Below, piece after piece: positions 54,036-62,775 of a DNA stretch of 64,000 nt. The stretch comes from Winogradskyella haliclonae (GTDB taxonomy: Bacteria > Bacteroidota > Bacteroidia > Flavobacteriales > Flavobacteriaceae). The notes beneath the pieces are model-generated. The model was not told the origin of the DNA, did no database searches, and worked only from the letters and a program-made list of their open reading frames with translations. Position numbers and translations under genes: made by a program. The DNA lies in assembly GCF_014635865.1 (NCBI RefSeq), contig NZ_BMDQ01000001.1, forward strand, positions 620,001-684,000, given 5' to 3'. Position 1 is the stretch's first letter; each line of letters opens with the position of its first letter.

Positions 54036-55030
54036 TGAACTCTAAAAAAAGTATATTAATAACTGGAGCTGCAGGGTTTCTCGGGTCACACTTATGTGAT
54101 AGATTTATTCGTGAAGGTTTTTTGGTTATTGGAATGGATAATTTTATTACTGGTGATAAAAAAAACATTTCTCATTTAGAGCATCATTCAAATTTCAGGT
54201 TTATAGAACATGATGTCACAGAGTTTATTAAAATTGATGAGAATTTAGATTATATACTTCATTTTGCATCACCAGCAAGTCCTATTGATTACCTTAAGAT
54301 ACCTATCCAGACATTAAAAGTAGGATCTTTAGGTACTCATAATTTGTTGGGTTTAGCAAAAGCTAAAAGAGCAAGAATCCTTGTTGCTTCTACATCTGAG
54401 GTATACGGAGACCCATTAGTTCACCCTCAGCCAGAATCTTACTTTGGTAATGTTAACTCAATTGGCCCAAGAGGAGTTTACGATGAAGCCAAACGTTTTC
54501 AAGAGTCTATCACTATGGCCTATCATAGATTTCATGGATTAGATGTTAGAATAGTTAGAATATTTAATACATACGGTCCTAGAATGCGATTAAATGATGG
54601 GCGGGTTATTCCAGCATTTATGGGACAAGTATTAAGAGGGGAAGATTTAACTGTTTTTGGAGATGGTTTGCAGACGCGTTCTTTCTGCTATGTAGATGAT
54701 CAAATCGAGGGCATATTTAGACTACTATTTTCCGACTATTCTTACCCAATTAATATTGGAAACCCTAATGAAACAACAATACTAGACTTTGCTAAAGAGA
54801 TTATTAGTCTTGGCAATTCTACCCAAAAGATAGTATATAAGCCATTGCCTCAAAATGACCCATTACAAAGACAACCGGACATTACACTCGCTAAGAAACT
54901 ATTAAATTGGCAACCAAAAATACATCGAGAGCAAGGCATGAAGATTACTTTTGATTATTTTAAAGGCTTAACACAAGAGGAGTTGTATAAAAAGGAGCAT
55001 AAAGACTTTTCTACTTATAATAAACATTAA
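54035..55030 (+). CDS. UDP-glucuronate decarboxylase (UDP-xylose synthase) of the extended SDR family
   Basis: The enzyme turns UDP-glucuronate into UDP-xylose. NAD motif [16 protein letters not shown] is at the N-terminus. Further motifs are [33 protein letters not shown], the [14 protein letters not shown] block and [15 protein letters not shown] with the Tyr-x3-Lys pair; all are the usual UXS fingerprints. Length 331 is typical. One-base overlap with ugd makes the two a metabolic pair. Some close relatives keep the 4-keto intermediate, so UDP-4-keto-pentose is a lesser alternative. Confidence 0.93.
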   Translation: MNSKKSILITGAAGFLGSHLCDRFIREGFLVIGMDNFITGDKKNISHLEHHSNFRFIEHDVTEFIKIDENLDYILHFASPASPIDYLKIPIQTLKVGSLGTHNLLGLAKAKRARILVASTSEVYGDPLVHPQPESYFGNVNSIGPRGVYDEAKRFQESITMAYHRFHGLDVRIVRIFNTYGPRMRLNDGRVIPAFMGQVLRGEDLTVFGDGLQTRSFCYVDDQIEGIFRLLFSDYSYPINIGNPNETTILDFAKEIISLGNSTQKIVYKPLPQNDPLQRQPDITLAKKLLNWQPKIHREQGMKITFDYFKGLTQEELYKKEHKDFSTYNKH

Positions 55031-55033
55031 AAC

Positions 55034-56443
55034 ATGAGTTACATTAGAGGAAGATATTCTTGGTTATTAAGACCAGCACTTATTTTCTTCGATGTGGCTA
55101 TAATTGTTTCTTTAGCATCATATTTTATAGATTTCAAAACCTTTGGGTTGCCGTATTGGTCTATTGGGTTTTTAAAAAGTAAAGCCACTGTTTTTGTTAT
55201 CTACGCTAGTATTCTTTGGTTAATTTCAACGTATTCAATAAAATTTTATAATGTATACAGATATACAACAGCATTAAATATTCTAGGGCTTTTGATTAAG
55301 CAATTTTTAATGTTTTTTGTTATTGTATTTGCATTCATTGGGTTTTATAGAGGTATTGAAATTAGCAAAATAACAATCTTAAAATATGTTGTAACTAGTA
55401 TTTCTCTTATAGGCTTAGTTAAGTTTTTAATGTTTTTTTCGCTTAAAAGATATAGACAATATCTCAATGGAAATAATAGACGCGTACTAATAATAGGAAA
55501 TACTGAAGGTGCTCAGGAATTAAAGACCTTTTTCACAGATAAAAAAGAATATGGTTATAATCTCTTAGGTGTTTACAGTAGCAATTTGGCTGACGGTATT
55601 AATGGAAGTATAGAAGATGCAATAACATTTATTTCTGATAATGAATCTATAGACGAAATATATTGTGCAATGGATGAATTATCCGAAAAAGAGATAAGTA
55701 CCTTTGTAAAATATGCAGAACTTCATCAGTTTAATATTAAATTCATTCCTAAAACTACAAATTTCTTTAGCAAACGTTTAAAGACTGATTTTTACAATTA
55801 TCTACCTGTTTTATCAATTCAAGAAGTAGCACTCAATAAGCCATTCAATAGAGTTTTAAAACGTGTTTTTGACATTGTTTTTGCAGCATTTGTTATTGTG
55901 TTTATATTATCGTGGATGAGTCCAATCCTTTATATTCTCATTAATTTAGAATCAAAAGGCCCATTGTTTTATAAACATAAGCGCAACGGAATAAATTATA
56001 AGGAGTTTAATTGTTATAAGTATAGATCTTTACATATAAATTCTACAACAGCTGAAGATTATGTAAAAGAAAGAGATCATAGAGTAACAAAAATTGGACG
56101 ATTTTTAAGAAAAACTAGCCTTGACGAATTGCCTCAATTTATAAATGTATTAAAAGGAGAAATGTCGGTTGTAGGTCCTAGACCACATATGTTATCCTAT
56201 ACAGATGCGTATTCAAAAAAAATAGACCCATACAATTTTATTTTTAGGCATAATGTAAAGCCTGGAATAACAGGTTTAGCACAAGTAAAAGGTTTTAGAG
56301 GTGAAATAAAGTCCGATGAAGACATTATTAACCGTGTTAAGTATGACATTTTTTATATAGAAAATTGGTCAATACTTTTGGATTTAGATATTATAGGAAG
56401 AACAATAATATCTGTAATTAAAGGTGATGAGAAGGCCTATTAA
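55034..56443 (+). CDS. polytopic polyprenyl glycosylphosphotransferase (WcaJ/WbaP family)
   Basis: This 469-residue protein starts glycan synthesis by moving a hexose-1-phosphate to undecaprenyl phosphate. About four N-terminal membrane helices (residues 15-150) lead to a CoA-binding-like domain (NRRVLIIGNTEGAQELKTFF). A fifth membrane segment near 275 precedes the catalytic bac_transf core: FNCYKYRSLHIN, KTSLDELPQFINVLKGEMS and VGPRPHMLSYTDAYS, then KPGITGLAQVKGFRGE. It is the second initiating enzyme in this region beside the PglC-like one. Its stop overlaps the stop of the convergent glycosyltransferase. Confidence 0.92.
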   Translation: MSYIRGRYSWLLRPALIFFDVAIIVSLASYFIDFKTFGLPYWSIGFLKSKATVFVIYASILWLISTYSIKFYNVYRYTTALNILGLLIKQFLMFFVIVFAFIGFYRGIEISKITILKYVVTSISLIGLVKFLMFFSLKRYRQYLNGNNRRVLIIGNTEGAQELKTFFTDKKEYGYNLLGVYSSNLADGINGSIEDAITFISDNESIDEIYCAMDELSEKEISTFVKYAELHQFNIKFIPKTTNFFSKRLKTDFYNYLPVLSIQEVALNKPFNRVLKRVFDIVFAAFVIVFILSWMSPILYILINLESKGPLFYKHKRNGINYKEFNCYKYRSLHINSTTAEDYVKERDHRVTKIGRFLRKTSLDELPQFINVLKGEMSVVGPRPHMLSYTDAYSKKIDPYNFIFRHNVKPGITGLAQVKGFRGEIKSDEDIINRVKYDIFYIENWSILLDLDIIGRTIISVIKGDEKAY

Positions 56444-57591
56444 ATGAGTGAGTTTAATACGTTTAATTGCTCAGAAGCATCAAAGTTTTTAAGCGCTGTT
56501 TTTTGTATTTGTATTTTTAAACCTGAATCAAAATCAGAACGCTGAAGTTGAGAAATAACCTCATTTAAAGCACTATAATTTCCTGATTCAGCTACCCAGC
56601 CTAGTTTATAGTCTTTAACGATATTTTCGCCTTCACCGCCACCAAAATATATGATGGGCAAACCAAGTCTTGAGTATTCGAAAATCTTTGAAGGCACAGA
56701 GCCATAAATTCTGTTTAACAGTGGAATTATAGTCGCATCATATTTTAAAAGTTCTCGATGCAGCTCATTTCTCGATACACTTCCATGAAAAGTGATTGGT
56801 AGCGTCGGGTTGTCATTTATAAAGTTTTTAATTTGAATTTCTTCAGCACCAGAACCATAAATATGTAGCTCTATCTTAGAATAATCTAGATTTTTGCAGA
56901 GCTTAAATACACCTTGTGCAACTCCTAAAAGTCCAGCATATACGATTTTTATTTTTGTCGAATGATCTACGTCATTAGGTTCAATTTTTGGAGGTGAGAA
57001 ATTTGGAAAGTTTCTGTAAAGCAAAGTTTCTGTTTTAGGAACAATAGTTTTAATATGGATTAGTATTTCTTCACTTTGGCCTAAAATTAAATCCGCTTTA
57101 TTGTAATTAAAACGTTCAATTTTTTGAAGCATCTTATAGCTAAAACCCTGTTTAATAGCGCCAAGCTCTAAGCCAGCTTTTGGCCATAAATCACTTACAT
57201 TGAGGATGAGCCTGTGTTTTTTAGCACTTAAAAAGAACAAAGACGTAAATGCCACTAGTAATGGTGGCGAATTAACAATGATAGTTTTGGGAATTTTGTT
57301 CCAAAGAAAAAACCAAACAATACTAAAACTAAAAGATAGCATAGAAAACAAACGAACAAACTTATTTTTGGATACAGAAGGCGCCACCCAAAGCCTTTTA
57401 ATCGTAATGCCATCAATGGTCTCTTTATTATTGTAGTGCTTAAAAACTTTTCCAGTTGGATAATTTGGAAAAGGACAAATAACACTTACATTTTGGTTTT
57501 TAGAAAGGCCTTCTGCCAATTGAAAAATCCGATTTGAAGCCGCTCCCATTTCTGGTGGAAAATAGTTAGATATGATTAAGAGATCTTTCAT
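56440..57591 (-). CDS. GT4-family glycosyltransferase (WbuB-like)
   Basis: This 383-residue GT-B enzyme opens LLIISNYFPPEMGAASNRIF, typical of the GT4 WbuB subgroup. The middle HRLILNVSDLWPKAGLELG matches the corresponding block of the enzyme at 46 kb. The donor-site region is VPSKIFEYSRLGLPIIYFGG with the conserved Glu. The donor sugar is unknown. It overlaps the upstream capK-like gene by 4 bases on the same strand, so the two are coupled and may add and decorate the same residue. Confidence 0.9.
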   Translation of the reverse strand: MKDLLIISNYFPPEMGAASNRIFQLAEGLSKNQNVSVICPFPNYPTGKVFKHYNNKETIDGITIKRLWVAPSVSKNKFVRLFSMLSFSFSIVWFFLWNKIPKTIIVNSPPLLVAFTSLFFLSAKKHRLILNVSDLWPKAGLELGAIKQGFSYKMLQKIERFNYNKADLILGQSEEILIHIKTIVPKTETLLYRNFPNFSPPKIEPNDVDHSTKIKIVYAGLLGVAQGVFKLCKNLDYSKIELHIYGSGAEEIQIKNFINDNPTLPITFHGSVSRNELHRELLKYDATIIPLLNRIYGSVPSKIFEYSRLGLPIIYFGGGEGENIVKDYKLGWVAESGNYSALNEVISQLQRSDFDSGLKIQIQKTALKNFDASEQLNVLNSLI

Positions 57592-58985
57592 TTAGTAGAA
57601 ACGTAAGACGTAAATTGTTTTAATTTACCGCTTTTAGAACGGTTAAGTTTTTCGAACTTTTCAAAAGTAATAGTTATGCCTTTTTCTAAATATGTAACCA
57701 TCGCATTTGTTATGGTTTCCTTTTTTTGTGCTGTTAATTTTGTTTTGGACACGTAACTAACTTTAAAATGATTAAACTCTAATTGCTCAATGATAAACTC
57801 GTTTACGTTTCCATCTTCTTCTATAATGCTTTTTGTAATGTAGTAAAAAGTTAGCCCAGCAGCTTTTTTTCCGCTTGGGAGTATTGCAATATCGTTAGTA
57901 CGCCCAACTAATTTTTCTAAAATAGGTTTTCTTAGAGTGCTTTGTTTAGACAAAACACCAATATCTCCAATATCATATCTAATAAAAGGAGATGCTTTGT
58001 TGTATAGTGATGTTATCACCACACGACCTTCTGTACCATATGGGACAGGCTTATTGTCATTATCAAGAATTTCAACAAAAAGCGTTTCGCTATTAATTTG
58101 CCATTCACCGTCAGGGTTTTCAAAAGCAATTAAGTCTAATTCTGAAGCACCATATTCGTTAACAGTTGGGATGCCAAATTGGAGATCTAACAAATCCTTA
58201 TCTTTTTCATATAGCATTTCTGAGGTGACAATACAGACATTTAAGGTTGGACAAACATCCTTTAGAACAATGTCTTTTCGCTTTAAAAATTTTGCAAACT
58301 GTACAATTGGACTAGTATAACCGTTGATATAATCAAAAGGTGTTTTTCTGAATTTTTCAAGGACTTTTTCAAAAGCTTCATCACTTAAATCAAAAACAGA
58401 AAATCGATATCTGTTTGCAAAAAGGTCCTTAATTCGTTCTTTAGAGTAACCTTTTTTATCCAATGGAATACCATAAAAACGCGCTTGCTTTGACGAATTA
58501 AAGTCAATACCATACCATGAAAACCGATTCATTATTTGCGCCCAAGTCAATGCATGACAAAACTTGTCTTTGGCAAAAACAAAAGGATCTCCAGAGGAGC
58601 CTGATGTTTTACCGATATAAACATTTTTTGAATTAAAACCCTCGGTTAATAATTGACTCAAAGGCTGTTGCAAATCTTTTTTAGTTATTATAGGAATGTC
58701 TACCCAATTGTTGAGGTCGATGCTCTTTACTTTAGATTTATAAAAAGAGTTATGCTTTTCGTGGTAGTGTAAAATGCTTTTTTTACGCTTTAAAATATAA
58801 GTCTCAAAATCCTCGTCACTTTTTTCCTGTATTTCTGATAAGAGTTGTTTGGCTTTGTTAATAGCAAAGCCTTTTACAAGAAGTGAAAGGTCGAATATTC
58901 GCAAAAATTTTGAAGCAAAAAGGTTTATGTAAATTAATTGTTTTTTAAGCTTAAAAGCAATTATTTTTGCGCAAACAACACACAA
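57588..58985 (-). CDS. second CapK/PaaK-like adenylate-forming enzyme
   Basis: This protein of up to 465 residues has the CapK-like motifs GKTSGSSGDPFVFAKDKF (P-loop, near residue 128), VNEYGASELDLIAFE and YDIGDIGVLSK, and ends in a Lys-rich SKSGKLKQF segment containing the possible catalytic Lys. There is no ATG. TTG 58985 would start 3 bases from the divergent purD ATG. TTG 58904 would give 438 residues, close to the 434-residue homologue at 37.3 kb, and leaves room for promoters, so I favour it although the longer frame is given. It would activate a carboxylate for glycan decoration; the substrate is unknown. Confidence 0.85.
   Translation of the reverse strand: MCVVCAKIIAFKLKKQLIYINLFASKFLRIFDLSLLVKGFAINKAKQLLSEIQEKSDEDFETYILKRKKSILHYHEKHNSFYKSKVKSIDLNNWVDIPIITKKDLQQPLSQLLTEGFNSKNVYIGKTSGSSGDPFVFAKDKFCHALTWAQIMNRFSWYGIDFNSSKQARFYGIPLDKKGYSKERIKDLFANRYRFSVFDLSDEAFEKVLEKFRKTPFDYINGYTSPIVQFAKFLKRKDIVLKDVCPTLNVCIVTSEMLYEKDKDLLDLQFGIPTVNEYGASELDLIAFENPDGEWQINSETLFVEILDNDNKPVPYGTEGRVVITSLYNKASPFIRYDIGDIGVLSKQSTLRKPILEKLVGRTNDIAILPSGKKAAGLTFYYITKSIIEEDGNVNEFIIEQLEFNHFKVSYVSKTKLTAQKKETITNAMVTYLEKGITITFEKFEKLNRSKSGKLKQFTSYVSTK
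58962..58969 (+). promoter_or_regulatory. possible purD promoter
   Basis: TATTTTTG matches TAnnTTTG, and a TTG at 58938-58940 lies 21 bases upstream, a good -33/-7 spacing for Bacteroidota. It is 19 bases before the purD ATG. Confidence 0.55.
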
Positions 58986-58988
58986 CTC

Positions 58989-60260
58989 ATGAATATTTTA
59001 GTCCTTGGCTCTGGAGGAAGAGAGCATACTTTTGCATGGAAAATTTCTCAAAGTCCACTTTGTAAATCACTTTTTGTAGCGCCTGGTAACTCCGGAACTT
59101 CAGAAATAGCAACCAACTTACCAATATCAGTTACTGATTTTGAAGCGATTAAAAATACAGTTGTAAAGCACAAAATAGAATTAGTAGTTGTTGGTCCTGA
59201 AGACCCTTTGGTACAAGGAATCCATGATTTTTTTCTTAACGATGAAACCTTAAAGGACATTAAAGTTATTGGCCCGCAAAAAGCAGCCGCAGAATTAGAA
59301 GGTAGTAAAGAGTTTGCAAAGGAATTTATGATGCGCCATAATATACCTACTGCAGCATACAAAAGTTTTACATCTTCAAATATAGAAGAAGGCTATGAGT
59401 TTTTAGAAACTTTAAAAGCACCATATGTTCTTAAAGCAGACGGATTGGCCGCAGGGAAAGGTGTTTTAATTCTTGATAGCTTAGATGAAGCTAAGGCTGA
59501 ATTAAAAGAAATGCTTGTTGGTTCAAAATTTGGGAACGCAAGTACAAAAGTGGTTATTGAAGAGTTTTTGGATGGTATAGAACTGAGTTGTTTTGTGTTA
59601 ACAGATGGTAAAGATTATAAAATATTACCTACAGCAAAAGATTACAAGCGTATTGGAGAAGGTGATACAGGTTTAAATACCGGAGGAATGGGCGCCATCT
59701 CTCCTGTGCCATTTGCTACTAAAGAATTTTTAGAAAAAATTGAACAACAAATTGTAAAACCTACAATAGACGGCCTACAAAAAGATAATTTACCATATGT
59801 AGGGTTTGTGTTTATTGGATTGATTAAAGTTGGAGATGACCCAAAAGTTATTGAGTATAATGTACGAATGGGTGACCCTGAAACGGAAGTTGTTTTACCG
59901 AGATTAAAAACAGATATAGTCGAAATTTTTAAAGCAATGGGTAACGGAACACTTTCAAGCATTAATCTAGAAATAGATAATCGAGCGGCAACAACGATTA
60001 TGCTTGTTTCAGGAGGATATCCAGAAGCCTATGAAAAAGGTAAGGAAATAATAGGTTTAGAAACCATAAAAGACTCGATTCCTTTTCATGCAGGAGCACA
60101 ATTAAAAGATCATAAAATTGTAACTTCAGGTGGACGTGTAATGGCCATTACTTCTTTTGGAAACGATTACGAAGAGGCCATAAAAAAATCTTATCAAACC
60201 ATAGATAAACTAAGTTTTGATAAGATGAATTTTAGAAAAGATATTGGTTTTGACTTATAA
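58989..60260 (+). CDS. purD: phosphoribosylamine-glycine ligase
   Basis: PurD (GAR synthetase) joins glycine to phosphoribosylamine in purine synthesis. ATG 58989 gives MNILVLGSGGREHTFAWKI, the family opening, and 423 residues. The ATP-grasp core shows YVLKADGLAAGKGVLIL, TGGMGAISPVP, and VIEYNVRMGDPETEVVLPRL with its metal-binding Glu and Asn. It is monocistronic with its own -33/-7 pair. Its stop overlaps the stop of the small convergent gene by 6 bases. Confidence 0.97.
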   Translation: MNILVLGSGGREHTFAWKISQSPLCKSLFVAPGNSGTSEIATNLPISVTDFEAIKNTVVKHKIELVVVGPEDPLVQGIHDFFLNDETLKDIKVIGPQKAAAELEGSKEFAKEFMMRHNIPTAAYKSFTSSNIEEGYEFLETLKAPYVLKADGLAAGKGVLILDSLDEAKAELKEMLVGSKFGNASTKVVIEEFLDGIELSCFVLTDGKDYKILPTAKDYKRIGEGDTGLNTGGMGAISPVPFATKEFLEKIEQQIVKPTIDGLQKDNLPYVGFVFIGLIKVGDDPKVIEYNVRMGDPETEVVLPRLKTDIVEIFKAMGNGTLSSINLEIDNRAATTIMLVSGGYPEAYEKGKEIIGLETIKDSIPFHAGAQLKDHKIVTSGGRVMAITSFGNDYEEAIKKSYQTIDKLSFDKMNFRKDIGFDL

Positions 60261-60482
60261 ATAAGAATGAGCCGAAACGCTTTTATCTTCTTCGTTATTA
60301 TCGTTATACTTTTTTAGTTCAAGCATCCAATATACAAATGCAACAGAACCAATTGCCATAAAAATCCATGACATAATATTAGCACCAAACCAATTGGTTA
60401 GCTCTAATTCTCTAAGTGCGTCAAATGGAGCAAAAAGTGTATTTACAAATAAATCTTGTATGCCGTAAAAGAAATCCTTCAT
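60255..60482 (-). CDS. small single-helix membrane protein (DUF6341-like)
   Basis: From ATG 60482 this is a 75-residue protein, KDFFYGIQDLFVNTLFAPFD, then the membrane helix ANIMSWIFMAIGSVAFVYWM and a charged tail ending SAHSYL. It resembles the short conserved flavobacterial family I recall as DUF6341, usually found between purD and the DUF6427 gene, as here. The function is unknown. A TTG 24 bases upstream is a less likely start. It is divergent from the DUF6427 gene with 41 bases between start codons. Confidence 0.7.
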   Translation of the reverse strand: MKDFFYGIQDLFVNTLFAPFDALRELELTNWFGANIMSWIFMAIGSVAFVYWMLELKKYNDNNEEDKSVSAHSYL

Positions 60483-60523
60483 AACTTTAATAAATTTACA
60501 GTACAAAAATACAAAAAGAGTTA

Positions 60524-61441
60524 ATGATTACAAGCATTTTTAGTAAATCAAAACCCGTAAACTTCATTATAGTTGTTATTGTTGTTGTTCTATCATTTGC
60601 TTTAAAAATATTTTCTCAAATAAACACGGATGACTTCTCTTTTGGTTTAAGTGCATTGATACTTATGATTGCAATTTTCTATGTGTTTATTACAGACTTT
60701 ATAATTGCTAAAAATGACCTTACAAACCGTCATAGTTATAGCATTATGATTTTGGGTTTGTTATTTTTTAGTTTTCCTGAAGTATTTACCAATTTTAATA
60801 TTGTTGTTGCTAACCTCCTCGTTTTGTTTGCCCTAAGAAGGTTGTTTAGTTTACATACAAAACGAGAACTTATAAAAAAGTTTTTTGATGCAGCGTTTTG
60901 GATTGGTTTAGCGTCCCTTTTTTACACTTGGGCAATTTTGTATATAATAGTTGTGTTTTTTGCACTAGCCTATTATTGGCAAAACGAAGGAAAATATATA
61001 GCAGTTTCAATAATCGGACTTCTAACTATAGTTCTACTACTTATAATTTACAACATCATCCTAAAAGGTGAGTATTTCTTAGAGAGTAATTTTAATATAG
61101 CCTTTAGTTTAGACTTTTCAAGTTATAATAGCCTTTCAAATATTATCAGACTAACTGTAATGGCTACTATTTATTTCTGGAGTTTACTGTTCTATTTAAA
61201 GAGCTTTTCAGGAAAAAACAAAAAAATAAGGCCAGTACATACACTAGTGGTTGTAGCTTCAATAATTGCAGTATTTATTTTTGCTTTAGCACCAAACAAA
61301 AATGGTAGTGAGTTTGTGTTTTTGTTTGTTCCGTTTGCAATTATAACGGCAAATTATATCGAAACTATAGAAGAGTATTGGTTTAAAGAAGTTTTTGTCG
61401 CACTTTTAATTTTGATACCAATATTAAATTTAGTGTTGTAA
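60524..61441 (+). CDS. DUF6427-like polytopic membrane protein
   Basis: This 305-residue protein has about eight to nine hydrophobic segments spread along its whole length (for example VNFIIVVIVVVLSFALKIF and ALSLFYTWAILYI-like stretches). It opens MITSIFSKSKPVNFI. I associate this with the flavobacterial DUF6427 family that sits next to upp; the role is unknown. It could be a transporter or an envelope glycolipid enzyme, but no motif decides. Its stop overlaps the upp stop by 12 bases in a convergent arrangement. Confidence 0.72.
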   Translation: MITSIFSKSKPVNFIIVVIVVVLSFALKIFSQINTDDFSFGLSALILMIAIFYVFITDFIIAKNDLTNRHSYSIMILGLLFFSFPEVFTNFNIVVANLLVLFALRRLFSLHTKRELIKKFFDAAFWIGLASLFYTWAILYIIVVFFALAYYWQNEGKYIAVSIIGLLTIVLLLIIYNIILKGEYFLESNFNIAFSLDFSSYNSLSNIIRLTVMATIYFWSLLFYLKSFSGKNKKIRPVHTLVVVASIIAVFIFALAPNKNGSEFVFLFVPFAIITANYIETIEEYWFKEVFVALLILIPILNLVL

Positions 61442-62089
61442 TTTTTTACCAAAGGCCAAATCACCAGCATCACCTAGTCCAGGAATTATATAGCCTTTAT
61501 CACTTAATTCATCATCAATAGCAGCAATCCATAAATGAGAATTAATATCAAAAGTTTTGGCCACAAAGTCAATACCCTTTTGTGCGCCAATAACACTGAC
61601 TAAATGTATCTCTTTGGGTGTGCCAAAAGGTTTTAAAGCTTCAAAAGTGGCAACCATAGATTGGCCTGTTGCTAACATTGGATCAGCCAGAATCAAGGTT
61701 TTATTTTCAAGATTTGGGCATGCTAAATACTCAACTACAATTTCAAAACTTTCAGGATTATCTTTATGATGTCTGTATGCTGAAATAAACGCATTTTCGG
61801 CGGTGTCGAAATAGTTTAATAACCCATTATGTAGTGGGACACCTGCTCTTAAGATTGAACAAAGCACAATATCTTTGTTGTGTAATTGCATTTGTAAGCT
61901 TCCTAAAGGCGTTGTTACGGTTTTAGAATTATATTGAAGAGATTTACTCAATTCATAACCTAAAATTTCGCCAATACGTTCAATATTTCGTCTAAAACGC
62001 ATACTATCTTTTTGGATGGTTTTATCTCTAATTTCAGATATAAATGTATTTAAAATTGAAGGCCTTTCAGAAAGATGGTGAATGTGCAT
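61430..62089 (-). CDS. upp: uracil phosphoribosyltransferase
   Basis: Upp salvages uracil with PRPP to give UMP. The PRPP-binding motif is LILADPMLATGQSMVATFEAL, near residue 130. The uracil-binding end GYIIPGLGDAGDLAFG is the conserved Upp C-terminus. HHLSERPSILNTFISEIRDK opens the fold, with the Arg-Asp-Lys-x-Thr block. Length 219 is normal. It is divergent from the DUF4254 gene by 70 bases. Confidence 0.96.
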   Translation of the reverse strand: MHIHHLSERPSILNTFISEIRDKTIQKDSMRFRRNIERIGEILGYELSKSLQYNSKTVTTPLGSLQMQLHNKDIVLCSILRAGVPLHNGLLNYFDTAENAFISAYRHHKDNPESFEIVVEYLACPNLENKTLILADPMLATGQSMVATFEALKPFGTPKEIHLVSVIGAQKGIDFVAKTFDINSHLWIAAIDDELSDKGYIIPGLGDAGDLAFGKKLQH

Positions 62090-62132
62090 AATTTCAGTTG
62101 AGTATTGAATCTTTAAAGTTAATAATTCAGAC

Positions 62133-62140
62133 TATATTTG
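62133..62140 (+). promoter_or_regulatory. possible -7 box of the DUF4254 gene
   Basis: TATATTTG, an exact TAnnTTTG match, lies 20 bases before the ATG. Confidence 0.5.
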
Positions 62141-62159
62141 CATATTAAATTTTATTACA

Positions 62160-62768
62160 ATGTTTTCAGAAAAAGCAAACACCATATTTCAAGACGTTAT
62201 TAAAACCTATAAAGTCTTAAACACAGTTGACCAACCATTTACGAACAAGTTTGATAAAAACGAAGATGTCATTTCGCATCTATTATACAGAAAATGTTGG
62301 ATTGATACTGTACAATGGGCTTACGAAGACATTATTAGAGACCCAAATATAGACCCTGTTGGCGCTTTAAAACTTAAGCGTATGATTGATGCATCTAACC
62401 AAGACCGTACGGATACGGTTGAATATATTGATAGCTATTTTTTAGACAAGTATAAAAATGTAACACCAAAGTCTGATGCTAAGATTAATTCTGAAAGCCC
62501 TGCATGGGTTATTGATCGTTTATCTATTTTGGCATTAAAAATTTACCACATGCATATAGAAACTGTGCGTGAGGACGCTAGCGATAGTCATAAAGCAGCT
62601 TGCCAGAAAAAACTAGATGTTTTATTAGAACAACGTGTTGATTTAAGTACTGCTTTAGATGATTTATTAAATGATATAGCTAATGGCGACAAGTACATGA
62701 AAGTTTACAAACAGATGAAAATGTACAATGACGATGAGCTTAATCCTGTACTTCGAGGCCAGAAGTAA
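62160..62768 (+). CDS. DUF4254 domain protein
   Basis: This 202-residue, mainly helical, soluble protein opens FSEKANTIFQDVIKTYKVL. LLYRKCWIDTVQWAYEDIIR and LKLKRMIDASNQDRTDTVEY are blocks I recognise from DUF4254, a Bacteroidota family of unknown function. There is no signal peptide. It is followed after 7 bases by a GT9 glycosyltransferase, an association I recall from other genomes, so it probably supports lipopolysaccharide core assembly. This is inference from context. Confidence 0.85.
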   Translation: MFSEKANTIFQDVIKTYKVLNTVDQPFTNKFDKNEDVISHLLYRKCWIDTVQWAYEDIIRDPNIDPVGALKLKRMIDASNQDRTDTVEYIDSYFLDKYKNVTPKSDAKINSESPAWVIDRLSILALKIYHMHIETVREDASDSHKAACQKKLDVLLEQRVDLSTALDDLLNDIANGDKYMKVYKQMKMYNDDELNPVLRGQK

Positions 62769-62775
62769 TTAACTT

